NCBI GenBank assembly: GCA_942159475.1
Contig: OW804102.1
Span: 25,362,684-25,426,683, forward strand
DNA: 64,000 bases
Reading direction: 5' to 3'
Origin: Sthenelais limicola
Lineage: Eukaryota; Annelida; Polychaeta; Phyllodocida; Sigalionidae
Under the pieces are notes generated by a model. That model searched no databases. It was not told where the DNA came from and worked only from the letters and a program-made list of their open reading frames with translations. Of the stretch, positions 54,983 through 64,000 are shown in pieces. The first letter of the stretch is position 1, and every line of letters starts with the position of its first letter. The position numbers and the translations under genes were made by a program.

Positions 54983-55760
54983 CTCTAGTAGTATGAAGGA
55001 TAAGGGAAAAACAAGATGACCGACACGAGGAACTAAACAACTATTGTCATATATTCCTTGCCACTGAAAACATAGGTATAGACACCGAAATTAGGTTTCT
55101 ATTATAAGCCAGGATATGATACATTGACTAATCACATGGCGCCATTTTGGAAAATGGCCGCCACAGCTACCACACGCCGAATCCGGTTGGGGTTTCGTTT
55201 GAAAATGAATCAAATCTCTTAGATGTATCACAAAATGAACAATTCTGTTCAAAATGGGCCTTAAGCCTCCATACTATAGGAAGAAAGCTTCGCTCGAATG
55301 TGTAACATGTAGGCCTATACTGTCAAAAAATCGTATTATTACTAGATATGAAGGATAACACTATACCTAGGCTAGGTTTGTAGCTATGTCAAGAATCTTG
55401 CAAATTGCACTAATACCTCTTAGCTTATTCACCCCTCCCTAAGAACTGGAGAACCGCAGAGCAACACTGCCAAATTTGAGGGAAATAACAATGATTCATG
55501 AAAATTTGTCTTCAGAGCTTTTGTCCAGAGCATTTATTTTCCAGCGCTAAGGATCAAAGAAAGAAAAAAATACAAAAAAGAAAAAAATTGGTATTTTGTT
55601 GGGAATTTAGCTTTAAACTCAGGGTGTGTGTGTGGGGGGGCGGACACTATTTCCACTACAGCACAGCACTAACGATACTACAGCTCTATTCTGTAGAACA
55701 ACAAACCAAAGATTGTCCCCTGAAAGTTTAAGGTTCTGACCTTGAAAAAATAACTAGACT
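54983..55760. other. No gene seen; YY1-like palindrome
   Basis: At 55139-55163 GCGCCATTTT and AAAATGGCCGCC are back-to-back YY1-like sites that make a near-palindrome. An ORF at 55498-55731 lacks features. A G run (GTGTGTGGGGGGG) is near 55630. Confidence 0.4.
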
Positions 55761-55833
55761 AGGTTCCGCCGGGTTTCGAACCCAGGACCTTTCGCGTGTT
55801 AGGCGAACGTGATAACCACTACACTACGGAACC
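55761..55833 (-). tRNA. tRNA-Val (AAC)
   Basis: The acceptor arms GGTTCCG and CGGAACC pair perfectly over seven bases. The D arm contains TAGTGTAGTGGTTATCAC, and the anticodon loop CCTAACA gives AAC, with CGCGA/TTCG-type stem sequence around it. The T arm is CTGGGTTCGAAACCCGG with an intact B box. On the minus strand a T6 run begins about 11 bases past the end, a good Pol III terminator. It serves GUU/GUC/GUA valine codons after wobble A-to-I change. One oddity is that the base after the acceptor stem is T where tRNA-Val normally has A. Confidence 0.94.
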
Positions 55834-56067
55834 GGCTGTATTGATACCTCGGCGCCCATGTTTGGAATTATGAATCGATATAAATAAGATACTGCGTTAG
55901 ATTGCCAGGGCTGTACCTAATCGGTTCTATCGTATTAGTTGGCCGCCGTAACCCGCCTCCCAAGTAAAGCTAAAATGTCTTTTCACAATGGCTCAGGCTG
56001 ACAGAAAGCCCCTAACCGTTCAGTATATTCTGCTAAATGAAACAAAATGTGTGTCCATATGTGTGAA

Positions 56068-56456
56068 ATGTCTCAGAAAAATGAATTGTAAGTCGAAAAA
56101 AATGATTTTGAGGTACTAGATATTTAAAAAGATGAGATTAAGTGGATTCCAACGATGTTATCATTTAGGAAATCTAAAAGGTATATATATCTATGTTTAA
56201 TGTTTGCAATATTTCTGGGTGGACAATTACTATAGTTAAGTAGCTTAATATACTCCATAGGATGACCTTAGTAATGCAAGAATATATTTAACACCCTGTC
56301 TTGAAATTTGATACACGCATTTATAAGATTCATAGTGCTAGACACCACAGACATGAGATGATTCCCACAAAGAGATCTTGTGAATAAAACGCTTTGAAAA
56401 ATATTAATATTGTGACATGTGACTCATTTTTCTGTAACCCATCACATGAGTGAGGG
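56068..56456 (-). mobile_element. MITE family D copy
   Basis: The left AATGTCTCAGAAAAATGAAT and right GACTCATTTTTCTGTAACCC are inverted termini of about 20 bp. The body includes GTGGACAATTACTATAGTTA and TAATATACTCCATAGGATGA, matching 41345-41600 and 19300-19450 in inverted orientation. Confidence 0.55.
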
Positions 56457-56717
56457 CGGTATGAAATGTACAGCACTATACAGATTTATCAAATTCTGGT
56501 TTCAGAAATTGAGTACATCTTCCATTGGCTTGGCCTATTGGCTTGGCCCAGTGTGAGAGGGTGGGGTGAGTGGGTGGGTGGGTGAGCAGGTATTATGCAG
56601 TTAATGAGCTGCTCATATCTCCAATCTCCAGCTCTGAGCAGCTCAATCTCTTGCCCCCATTATGTATGCATGTTCCTATCTGCTCGTACACATGTCTACA
56701 TGCATACATTCTCCGTG

Positions 56718-57112
56718 TTAAAGCTGCATTCTTGTTGCGTCCAAAAGTAGACATATGTACCAATGACGAAATCGGTACAGTCTTTTCCTCTTTGGTAGAA
56801 GCTATTTCACATACTACAAATTCTTTTCCAACTCCTCACTTCCTAATTCCGGGCAGATTTAACAATTACCCTGAGATATCCGCCACAGATAAGTATATCC
56901 CCGCACCTTCTTCCTATTTCGCCTATGGTGAGTCCTATTTCCCCTACATGAAAAGCAGGAACCCCTATTCCCAGATCGGGCCATCTTTTCCAACTATTTT
57001 ACCTCTGGTAAACACCTTTTATTACGACAAAACAAATCTTACCATATTCACTCATATTATGACTATTGGTCTAATTAGTGAGTTGGTCTGTTAGTTGAGA
57101 ATACACGTTTAA
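56718..57112 (+). mobile_element. MITE with family A ends and a different interior
   Basis: TTAAAGCTGCATTCTTGTTG opens it, and TTGAGAATACACGTTTAA closes it in inverted form, with TTAA at both edges. Near the right end AACAAATCTTACCATATTCA and CTCATATTATGACTATTGG are family A blocks. The central 250 bp is unlike other A copies. A 174-codon ORF spans it but ends inside the repeat and shows no domain. Confidence 0.5.
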
Positions 57113-57354
57113 TTATTGTGTGAACAGGCTTTCTTTTGTGTTGTTTTACAGAGTATATTTATAAGTATTCTTTTAGAAAATGAATTTTAGAAAATGAAAT
57201 TTAGAAAACTAAAAAAAACTAACTGTAAAAGTCTAACTGCATGCATCAATGTGTATAACTGGTAACCTAAATTAAGGTTTTTCACATTTCTGTTCAGCCT
57301 TTTCACTTCAGACTCTCAGCTGCCTCAGGCGCCTGGTCAGTCTAAAGCTTATAG
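57113..57354. other. No gene seen
   Basis: AT-rich with a small GAATTTTAGAAAATGAAATTT-type duplication near 57180. Confidence 0.35.
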
Positions 57355-57479
57355 TAAAGGCCCATTCACATTACAACGGCCGATTGGTGTACGGCCGCCG
57401 CACGGCAAAAAAAACAATGTTAAAGTATTACAGCCGGCAAGTATCGGCCGGCTGGTCGTGGTAATGGGAATGGATCTTG
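57355..57479. mobile_element. Short MITE-like element
   Basis: TAAAGGCCCATTCACATTAC at the left and GTAATGGGAATGGATCTT at the right are imperfect inverted ends. GGCCG-rich inner arms (ACGGCCGATTGG, TATCGGCCGGCTGG) also pair. About 125 bp, one copy seen. Confidence 0.55.
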
Positions 57480-58629
57480 ACCCGAGCATTACATAAAGTC
57501 GGTATCTCAACCCTCAATCATCCTAAATTGATTGGTGATTGTTAGTTCTACGCACTTTGGTCATTACATACATACATATCACCAATGGCATTTATTATAA
57601 GACGATTCTCTAATATGGCAAGCCTCTTGTATTACCTATCTTACATTACCACTGCTATCACCACCGCCCGTGTGTAAAAATCAAGCAGAATGAATGTAAC
57701 ATTTATAGTGGAAAGCCTACGCCCGGCCTGCCATAAATCCTGCCTATATCAGCTCTCCTTATCGGCACACAAATTGCATCAACATAGAAACAAGGCAATT
57801 TAAACGCCTGTCATAGGCCTGCCAATAGCCTGCATGATGCGACATTGATTTATATGGTAGTCGTAGCAGCTAGTCTAGCCTGCCCAGAGATCCAATTTAG
57901 ATGTAGAAAGGAGATAAGTAGCTTCTCTTGTGCGCTCCGTATCGCGCGTTCTTACTAAAGATATCGCCCCCGCCCCTACCCCCACTAGCTCCTCCCCCTA
58001 CTGTTGCTACCCCACCCTATACCCTCCCCTTGTCTTGCCTGGATTGCCCCTCCCCCTTCTCCTCCCAATCTATTAATTGATTTACAAGATTCAGTCTCTT
58101 CCTACCTTTATTGTGTATGTATGTGATATTAGGGCGGTATTACATGCGTGCGATAATGTTAAGTGTTATCACACTTGTGAGGTAAATACAGGTTAACTAA
58201 CGAGTCGGTTGAAGGAGCGTGCATATTGCATGGGTTTCACAGCAACAAGTGCTATATTCTAAGTAACTGAAACCACATTAGTAAACTGATTTATCATATG
58301 CCTTTATTAATCTATAAAAGAATATTTTAAAGCCATTTTGTGGACTTTTCCTGAAAGTAATTCCGGTGGTTCAGATAGCAGGGTGTCATATACCACTTAG
58401 TGGAATACGCATCTGCCGTATCCCAGTCTAGATATATGCTGTTTCATATATTACAATTTATACATTTACAGACTTTGGTAACATTTGGTAAAACATGAAA
58501 ATGCTATTTAGGTTATTAAAGGTGTGAAAATAATAATAAATCAGTTAGCTGACTTGTGTGTCAATTAGCTCACTTTGAATATCATACTTGTAGCTTGGTC
58601 GCAAAGCACTGAGTCGCCCGCTTCATCTG
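57480..58629. other. No gene seen; repeat F long copy
   Basis: Repeat F lies at 58187-58275 as the fuller partner of 1376-1436. A pyrimidine-rich patch is at 57965-58075. No exon or RNA gene is recognised in this 1.1-kb stretch. Confidence 0.42.
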
Positions 58630-58848
58630 TTAAGGGTGGTCTCCACTGGCTGCGGTAAGCTCTGCTGTAAGCATTGCGATGGTTTGTACTTGTTCTGTAG
58701 GTGGAGAGGAATGACGAAGTCCTTGCCTACATGGTCAGTGAATGATGTAGGCAGGTCCTCGCCACTCCTCACCAACACAGCACCATCGCAAGGCTTACCG
58801 CAGAGCTTACCGCAGAGCTTACCGCAGCCAGTGGAGACCACCCTTTAA
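58630..58848. mobile_element. TTAA-flanked MITE with ~45-bp inverted ends
   Basis: TTAAGGGTGGTCTCCACTGG and CCAGTGGAGACCACCCTTTA are the outer ends, and the match continues through CTGCGGTAAGC to TTGCGATGGT. The right arm has three CGCAGAGCTTAC-type units where the left has two. The central ~100 bp is unique. ORFs on both strands mirror one another because of the palindrome and are not genes. Confidence 0.75.
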
Positions 58849-59016
58849 TCACAACTACTGCTACCCACCACCCCCACCCATCTCCACCTCTTGTCTTTTC
58901 TGGTCTTCTCCTCCTAATCTATTAATTGATTTACACAACCTGTATAACATATATTTACATCCTCTCTTTATTATACGCTTGTATGAGAGGTGCAATATAG
59001 AGGTGCAATAAAAATA

Positions 59017-59080
59017 ATTTAGCAGAATTTACTAAATGTGTACAGCTGCCAATTGTACATTTTCTAAAAATCTAACCCCC
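59017..59080 (+). mobile_element. MITE family B, 3' fragment
   Basis: TTTAGCAGAATTTACTAAAT, GTGTACAGCTGCCAATTG and TACATTTTCTAAAAATCTAA are the last ~65 bp of the family. Confidence 0.65.
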
Positions 59081-60597
59081 ATGTACACCACTACAATGCA
59101 GGTTTAACAACATCAACTCTTTCTGTCTGTACCTCCCCATCTCAATTGTCCTTCCAATTCCATCCTAAATTACATCAATCTAAGCGAAGGAAAGATCATG
59201 CCGTTATTTATGTGCGGAAAACAACTGGATAATTAAGGCATAATTAAAAAGATTAAGTGGTTTGGCCATCCATAGTCGACGACAAGTGGCTCTCCAACAA
59301 AGGTCCTTTCTCTCCCACTTCACCTTCTGTCTCTATCTCTCCCACCCACTCCTGCTCCATCCCCTCGCATACACACATCCCTATCCTCCTCCTACTCCTC
59401 CAACGCAGATTTCTTGTGGTTTGTTCGTTTTTAGATATTCTATTCAGCATTGAATATCATGTAGTACAACATTATTTTCAGAACACTTATACAAAAGACA
59501 AAATCGAAGAAATCATAGAAATAGTGATACCCGAATATTAGGGGTTTACAGTGATAAAGATTTTGTAAAAAGCATAAGCTGGGGCTGTCACCGAGTTCGA
59601 CATACACAGATAGAACTGTCCAAGGTGACACATTTCATACACAAAAGGGTGAATTTCTAGTTATTGACAATGGACTTGGGAGATCAGAAAGTACAAAAAT
59701 CTATATAAAATCAACTCAGTTGGGTCAATTAATTTTCTAGTCTTAAATGACTTTTACTGCCTCCTTGAATATCTTAGGGTTTTCAGCTAATTTGATATTC
59801 GAAGGTAAAACTTTCCAATACGATATTATTTTTAAAGTACAATTGTACTTGAAGTTGCATAACGAGCTAATTTTGGATGAAAAATGTAACTTTGGGCTTC
59901 TTGTTTCATAGCGTTCCTATCTGTGACTGTGGTAGTTAACATCCACACTATATTAATTGTGAATTTAGAACATTAAAGGCTCAGCACAAAGTTATAAAAG
60001 GCTTTTTACTGGCTGCATGTACAGGGCTCTAACTTTCAGGGTGGCTTATATAGATGTCAAGGGATGTTACCTGGGTATTGATTTCCCCAAAATAGTTCTT
60101 TCAAGGAAGTGATCTTCAAGCTATTTCAATGCTATTCCATTCAGAAGATTGCACTTGCTTCGACCCACTTACGGCAGCTGGGCTTTACTTGGCTGATGCA
60201 ATGCCAGGAGTGGGTAAGGGGCAAGCGGTTTCTGGGGAAGGGACAACAAGCATCTAGTTTCAATTAAGAGGCCTAAATATCGCATTTACACTCTTTCCTA
60301 TCCAAGCAAGTGTGTGGAAAAAGAGTCTGTATATTACATGTATACGGATTCTTTTCATTTACAGTATCAATATCGCCCAATTATCAACTTCATGGGATGA
60401 ATAGTTATAGAATCAGCAATAAAAAAAATTGAGAACAGTTAACTTGGAATGCAGCTTTAAGAAGCTTGCCGAATCTGATGAGACTAAATTCCTCCCCTCC
60501 TCTGCTGTGAACTTTCAGAGTCTGAGATTGAGTTTTCTGCGGTTGTAGTAGCATAAAAGGAACATAATTTCAAACAACCACGCACCACATTCCAGTC
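59081..60597. other. No gene seen
   Basis: Mixed AT-rich sequence of 1.5 kb. Short ORFs around 59257-59631 have no features. A family A-like end (GTTAACTTGGAATGCAGCTT) stands alone near 60437-60460. Confidence 0.4.
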
Positions 60598-61308
60598 ATG
60601 TTCTCAACCACAGATCATACTGCAGCAATGTTATCAAGCACACATCACACTGTAGTGTTGTTATCAAGCACATATTACACTGTAGCATCTATTTTCAAAA
60701 TCAATTATCAATTTCAGATCATACTATAGCGATGTTATCAATCTCAGATTATACTGTACTATACTGATGTTATGAATCTCAGATCATACTATACTATACT
60801 GATGTTATGAATCTCAGATCATACTGTACTATACTGATGTTATGAATCTCAGATCATACTGTACTATACTGATGTTATCAATCTCAGATCATACTGTACT
60901 ATACTGATGTTATCAATCTCAGATCATACTGTACTATACTGATGTTATCAATCTCAGATCATACTGTACTATACTGATGTTATCAATCTTAGATTATACT
61001 ATACTGATGTTATCAATCTTAGATTATACTATACTGATGTTATCAATCTCAGATCATACTATAGCAATGTTATCAATCTCAGATTATACTACAGCGATGT
61101 TATCAATCTCAGATCATACTATACTGATGTTATCAATCTTAGATTATACTATGCTGATGTTATCAATCTCAGATCATACTGTAGTGATGTTATCAATCTC
61201 AGATCATACTGTAGTGATGTTATCAATCTCAGATCATACTGTAGTGATGTTATCAATCTCAGATCATACTGTAGTGATGTTATCAATCTCGGATCACACT
61301 ATAGTGGT
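60598..61308. repeat. 30/35-bp minisatellite
   Basis: About 21 copies of a unit around GTTATCAATCTCAGATCATA. A 30-bp form ends CTGTAGTGAT, and a 35-bp form has an extra CTATA (ACTGTACTATACTGAT). The 35-bp form dominates 60750-61060 and the 30-bp form 61150-61300. Where the 30-bp form holds, ten-residue peptide repeats keep a 117-codon ORF open; this is an artefact. Confidence 0.93.
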
Positions 61309-62404
61309 ATACAGGCTTCCACACTTTTGATAAGATCAGAGGAGGGCTTGCTTAGATGGATAGGGGAGGAGAGAGATTATCTCAGATTGCAGGAATGAAA
61401 AGTCTAGAGGTGGGTGTGGGAGTGGAGGGGAGGGGACTGACATGTGCAACAAATTATCCACCACTTCTCTGCATAGTACAAATTTGGCAATTTGGTGATT
61501 TGATTTGATTTAAGGGGATAGGGTTAGGGGTGGGGAGTACAGATTTGGGTTGCAGAGGGAGAAGTGAAGGGGCATGGAAAGGTTGGGGGATGGGAAAAGG
61601 AAGGCAGGAGGGGAGGGGAGGGCAAGGGGGGTAAAGGAGGGTGTCAGTACAATAGGGAAGAGAAGAGGAAGGGAAGAGTAGGAAAGGAGAAAGGAAGGGA
61701 GAAAGGGGAAGGGAAGGCTGTCGTAAGGGATGTTTTGTATGGCTGCTTCATTAAGCAAGAGACTGCGGTGTGGTTGGTTAATTATTGCTCCGGGCTTAAT
61801 TACTGTGGTTGGTATGGGGGGAGGTGGTGGAGTGGGTGATGGAGTGAGATGGAGGATGAGCTGCTCCGCACCCATTAATACACAACAACTGCTCTCAACA
61901 CTCCTCCTCACTCTAACTCTCTAGTCACAGTGCGACATAGTGCATCTACAGACTTCTAATTAAATTTGGGCGAATAGAGGAGACTTAAATAAGAGCGGTT
62001 GGGAAACACTGGGTCCTGTTTCAATTATGAGGGAAAGATTTAGAGAAGTTGAATTAAAAGGTGTTCTCAGATTGAAAGATGAGTCGACAAAGCTGCTCAA
62101 CATTGCTTTTTTCTTGAATTTGAATTTTCTATTTTGAACGTTTTCCATGGTTGCATCAAAAGCAGTTAAAAATATCTAAGACAAATGAAACGATGGCTTT
62201 TCTTTAGTTTCAATCCAGACGTTTCAATAAATCACAAATTTGTTGCAAATTAGGGAGCCACAAAACAATAGAAATTAACTATTATGTCTCTGCTTTTGAA
62301 AGAGACAGAGCATAGTACTGAACCCTGAATGGCATCTTGTATCATCTAGGGTTGAGATAGGGTATACTACACAACTCTTAAAGGGACCTTGTATCAAATA
62401 GATT
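61309..62404. other. No gene seen; GA-rich patch
   Basis: A purine-rich patch at 61555-61720 (GGGAAGGGA runs) produces ORFs on both strands. The rest is mixed sequence without exon or RNA features. Confidence 0.42.
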
Positions 62405-64000
62405 TATGTCCAGACACAGTCTAGCACTAGAGTCTAGATACTGATGATGTTCTGCTAGTGTGTAGTACAGGCAGAGTGGAGTTATGTCCAGGCACAGTCT
62501 AGCACTAGAGTCTAGATACTGATGATGTTCTGCTAGTGTGTAGTACAGGTAGAGTGGAGTTATGTCCAGACACAGTCTAGCACTAGAGTCTAGATACTGA
62601 TGATGTTCTGCTAGTGTGTAGTACAGGTAGAGTGGAGTTATGTCCAGGCACAGTCTAGCACTAGAGACTAGATACTGATGATGTTCTGCTAGTGTGTAGT
62701 ACAGGCAGAGTGGAGTTATGTCCAGGCACAGTCTAGCACTAGAGTCTAGATACTGATGATGTTCTGCTAGTGTGTAGTACAGGTAGAGTGGAGTTATGTC
62801 CAGGCACAGTCTAGCACTAGAGTCTAGATACTGATGATGTTCTGCTAGTGTGTAGTACAGGCAGAGTGGAGTTATGTCCAGGCACAGTCTAGCACTAGAG
62901 TCTAGATACTGATGATGTTCTGCTAGTGTGTAGTACAGGCAGAGTGGAGTTATGTCCAGGCACAGTCTAGCACTAGAGTCTAGATACTGATGATGTTCTG
63001 CTAGTGTGTAGTACAGGTAGAGTGGAGTTATGTCCAGGCACAGTCTAGCACTAGAGTCTAGATACTGATGATGTTCTGCTAGTGTGTAGTACAGGCAGAG
63101 TGGAGTTATGTCCAGGCACAGTCTAGCACTAGAGTCTAGATACTGATGATGTTCTGCTAGTGTGTAGTACAGGTAGAGTGGAGTTATGTCCAGGCACAGT
63201 CTAGCACTAGAGTCTAGATACTGATGATGTTCTGCTAGTGTGTAGTACAGGCAGAGTGGAGTTATGTCCAGGCACAGTCTAGCACTAGAGTCTAGATACT
63301 GATGATGTTCTGCTAGTGTGTAGTACAGGCAGAGTGGAGTTATGTCCAGACACAGTCTAGCACTAGAGTCTAGATACTGATGATGTTCTGCTAGTGTGTA
63401 GTACAGGCAGAGTGGAGTTATGTCCAGGCACAGTCTAGCACTAGAGTCTAGATACTGATGATGTTCTGCTAGTGTGTAGTACAGGTAGAGTGGAGTTATG
63501 TCCAGGCACAGTCTAGCACTAGAGTCTAGATACTGATGATGTTCTGCTAGTGTGTAGTACAGGCAGAGTGGAGTTATGTCCAGGCACAGTCTACCACTAG
63601 AGTCTAGATGTTAAAGATGTTCTGCTAGTGTGTAGTACAGGCAGAGTGGAGTTATGTCCAGGCACAGTCTAGCACTAGAGTCTAGATACTGATGATGTTC
63701 TGCTAGTGTGTAGTACAGGCAGAGTGGAGTTATGTCCAGGCACAGTCTAGCACTAGAGTCTAGATACTGATGATGTTCTGCTAGTGTGTAGTACAGGTAG
63801 AGTGGAGTTATGTCCAGGCACAGTCTAGCACTAGAGTCTAGATACTGATGATGTTCTGCTAGTGTGTAGTACAGGTAGAGTGGAGTTATGTCCAGGCACA
63901 GTCTAGCACTAGAGTCTAGATACTGATGATGTTCTGCTAGTGTGTAGTACAGGTAGAGTGGAGTTATGTCCAGGCACAGTCTAGCACTAGAGTCTAGTTA
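62405..64000. repeat. 78-bp satellite-like tandem array
   Basis: About 20.5 copies with an invariant 78-bp period (unit starts at 62405, 62483, 62561 and so on to 63965). Each contains TATGTCCAGGCACAGTCTAG, CACTAGAGTCTAGATACTGA, TGATGTTCTGCTAGTGTG and TAGTACAGGCAGAGTGGAGT. I see no indels. Most variation is a C/T at one site (ACAGGCAG or ACAGGTAG) and a G/A at another; only the copy at 63575 has several changes (CTACCACTAG, GATGTTAAAG). The array reaches the window edge, where the last bases (CTAGTTA) depart from the unit. TAG and TGA stops occur in all frames, so it is non-coding. Confidence 0.97.

Noticed and set aside
56570..57094. 174-codon ORF of normal-looking composition
   Set aside because: It overlaps a MITE with family A ends and terminates within family A sequence. 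There is no domain, signal peptide or splice context.
60977..61330. 117-codon ORF with ten-residue repeats
   Set aside because: It is an in-frame reading of the 30/35-bp minisatellite; frame is lost where 35-bp units occur in other numbers.
62405..64000. Possible CRISPR array
   Set aside because: The 78-bp units are continuous with no unique spacers, and the context is a eukaryotic genome.

Overview
This window looks like nuclear DNA of an animal, most likely a marine invertebrate. The evidence is one Ig-domain exon with clean splice sites, three eukaryotic tRNA genes with internal A and B boxes, and a very dense population of short inverted-repeat elements (MITEs), SINE-like elements, minisatellites and homopurine/homopyrimidine tracts. 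No rRNA, CRISPR array, bacterial operon or viral gene is visible. The repeat style suggests a lophotrochozoan (mollusc, brachiopod or annelid), but that is an impression and the species cannot be named from this sequence.

Only one protein-coding segment is well supported. It is an internal exon on the minus strand (50198..50581) encoding a V-type Ig domain of the IGSF9/turtle cell-adhesion family. No flanking exon was recognised, so much of the window may be intron of this gene or intergenic DNA. On the side before its 3' splice site lie at least three diverged copies of the acceptor region. Further along on the same strand are two tRNA-Thr(TGT) genes and one tRNA-Val(AAC) gene (51727..55833).

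Layout: 1-470 is a 14-bp minisatellite. 0.5-9 kb is AT-rich DNA with a foldback element, two pyrimidine tracts, a TA-flanked MITE and a 20-bp minisatellite. 9-19 kb holds MITE families A and B, SINE-like family S, purine and pyrimidine tracts and a 69-bp repeat. 19-20.5 kb has a three-layer nested MITE insertion and a 42-bp minisatellite. 21-30 kb has an ~85-bp repeat, long GA or CT tracts and a CCAAT-rich promoter-like island near 24.2 kb. 30-38 kb has family B and S copies, decayed tRNA-like sequence, a GGTATG minisatellite and CTCC tracts. 39.6-40.2 kb is an array of tandem palindromes. 40-48 kb has promoter-like motif clusters, more MITEs and a 1.2-kb GGA tract whose flank is an inverted copy of sequence near 37.8 kb. 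48-56 kb holds the exon and tRNAs. 56-64 kb has further MITEs, a 30/35-bp repeat and a 78-bp satellite of about 20.5 copies running to the end of the window.

I saw no convincing new multi-gene system. The most unusual things are structural: palindromes whose loops appear in both orientations, the repeated acceptor-like units beside the Ig exon, evenly spaced CCAAT boxes, and recurring RFX X-box palindromes. Repeat families are labelled A, B, C, D, F, G and S here for convenience. All copy boundaries were read by eye and may be off by several bases.
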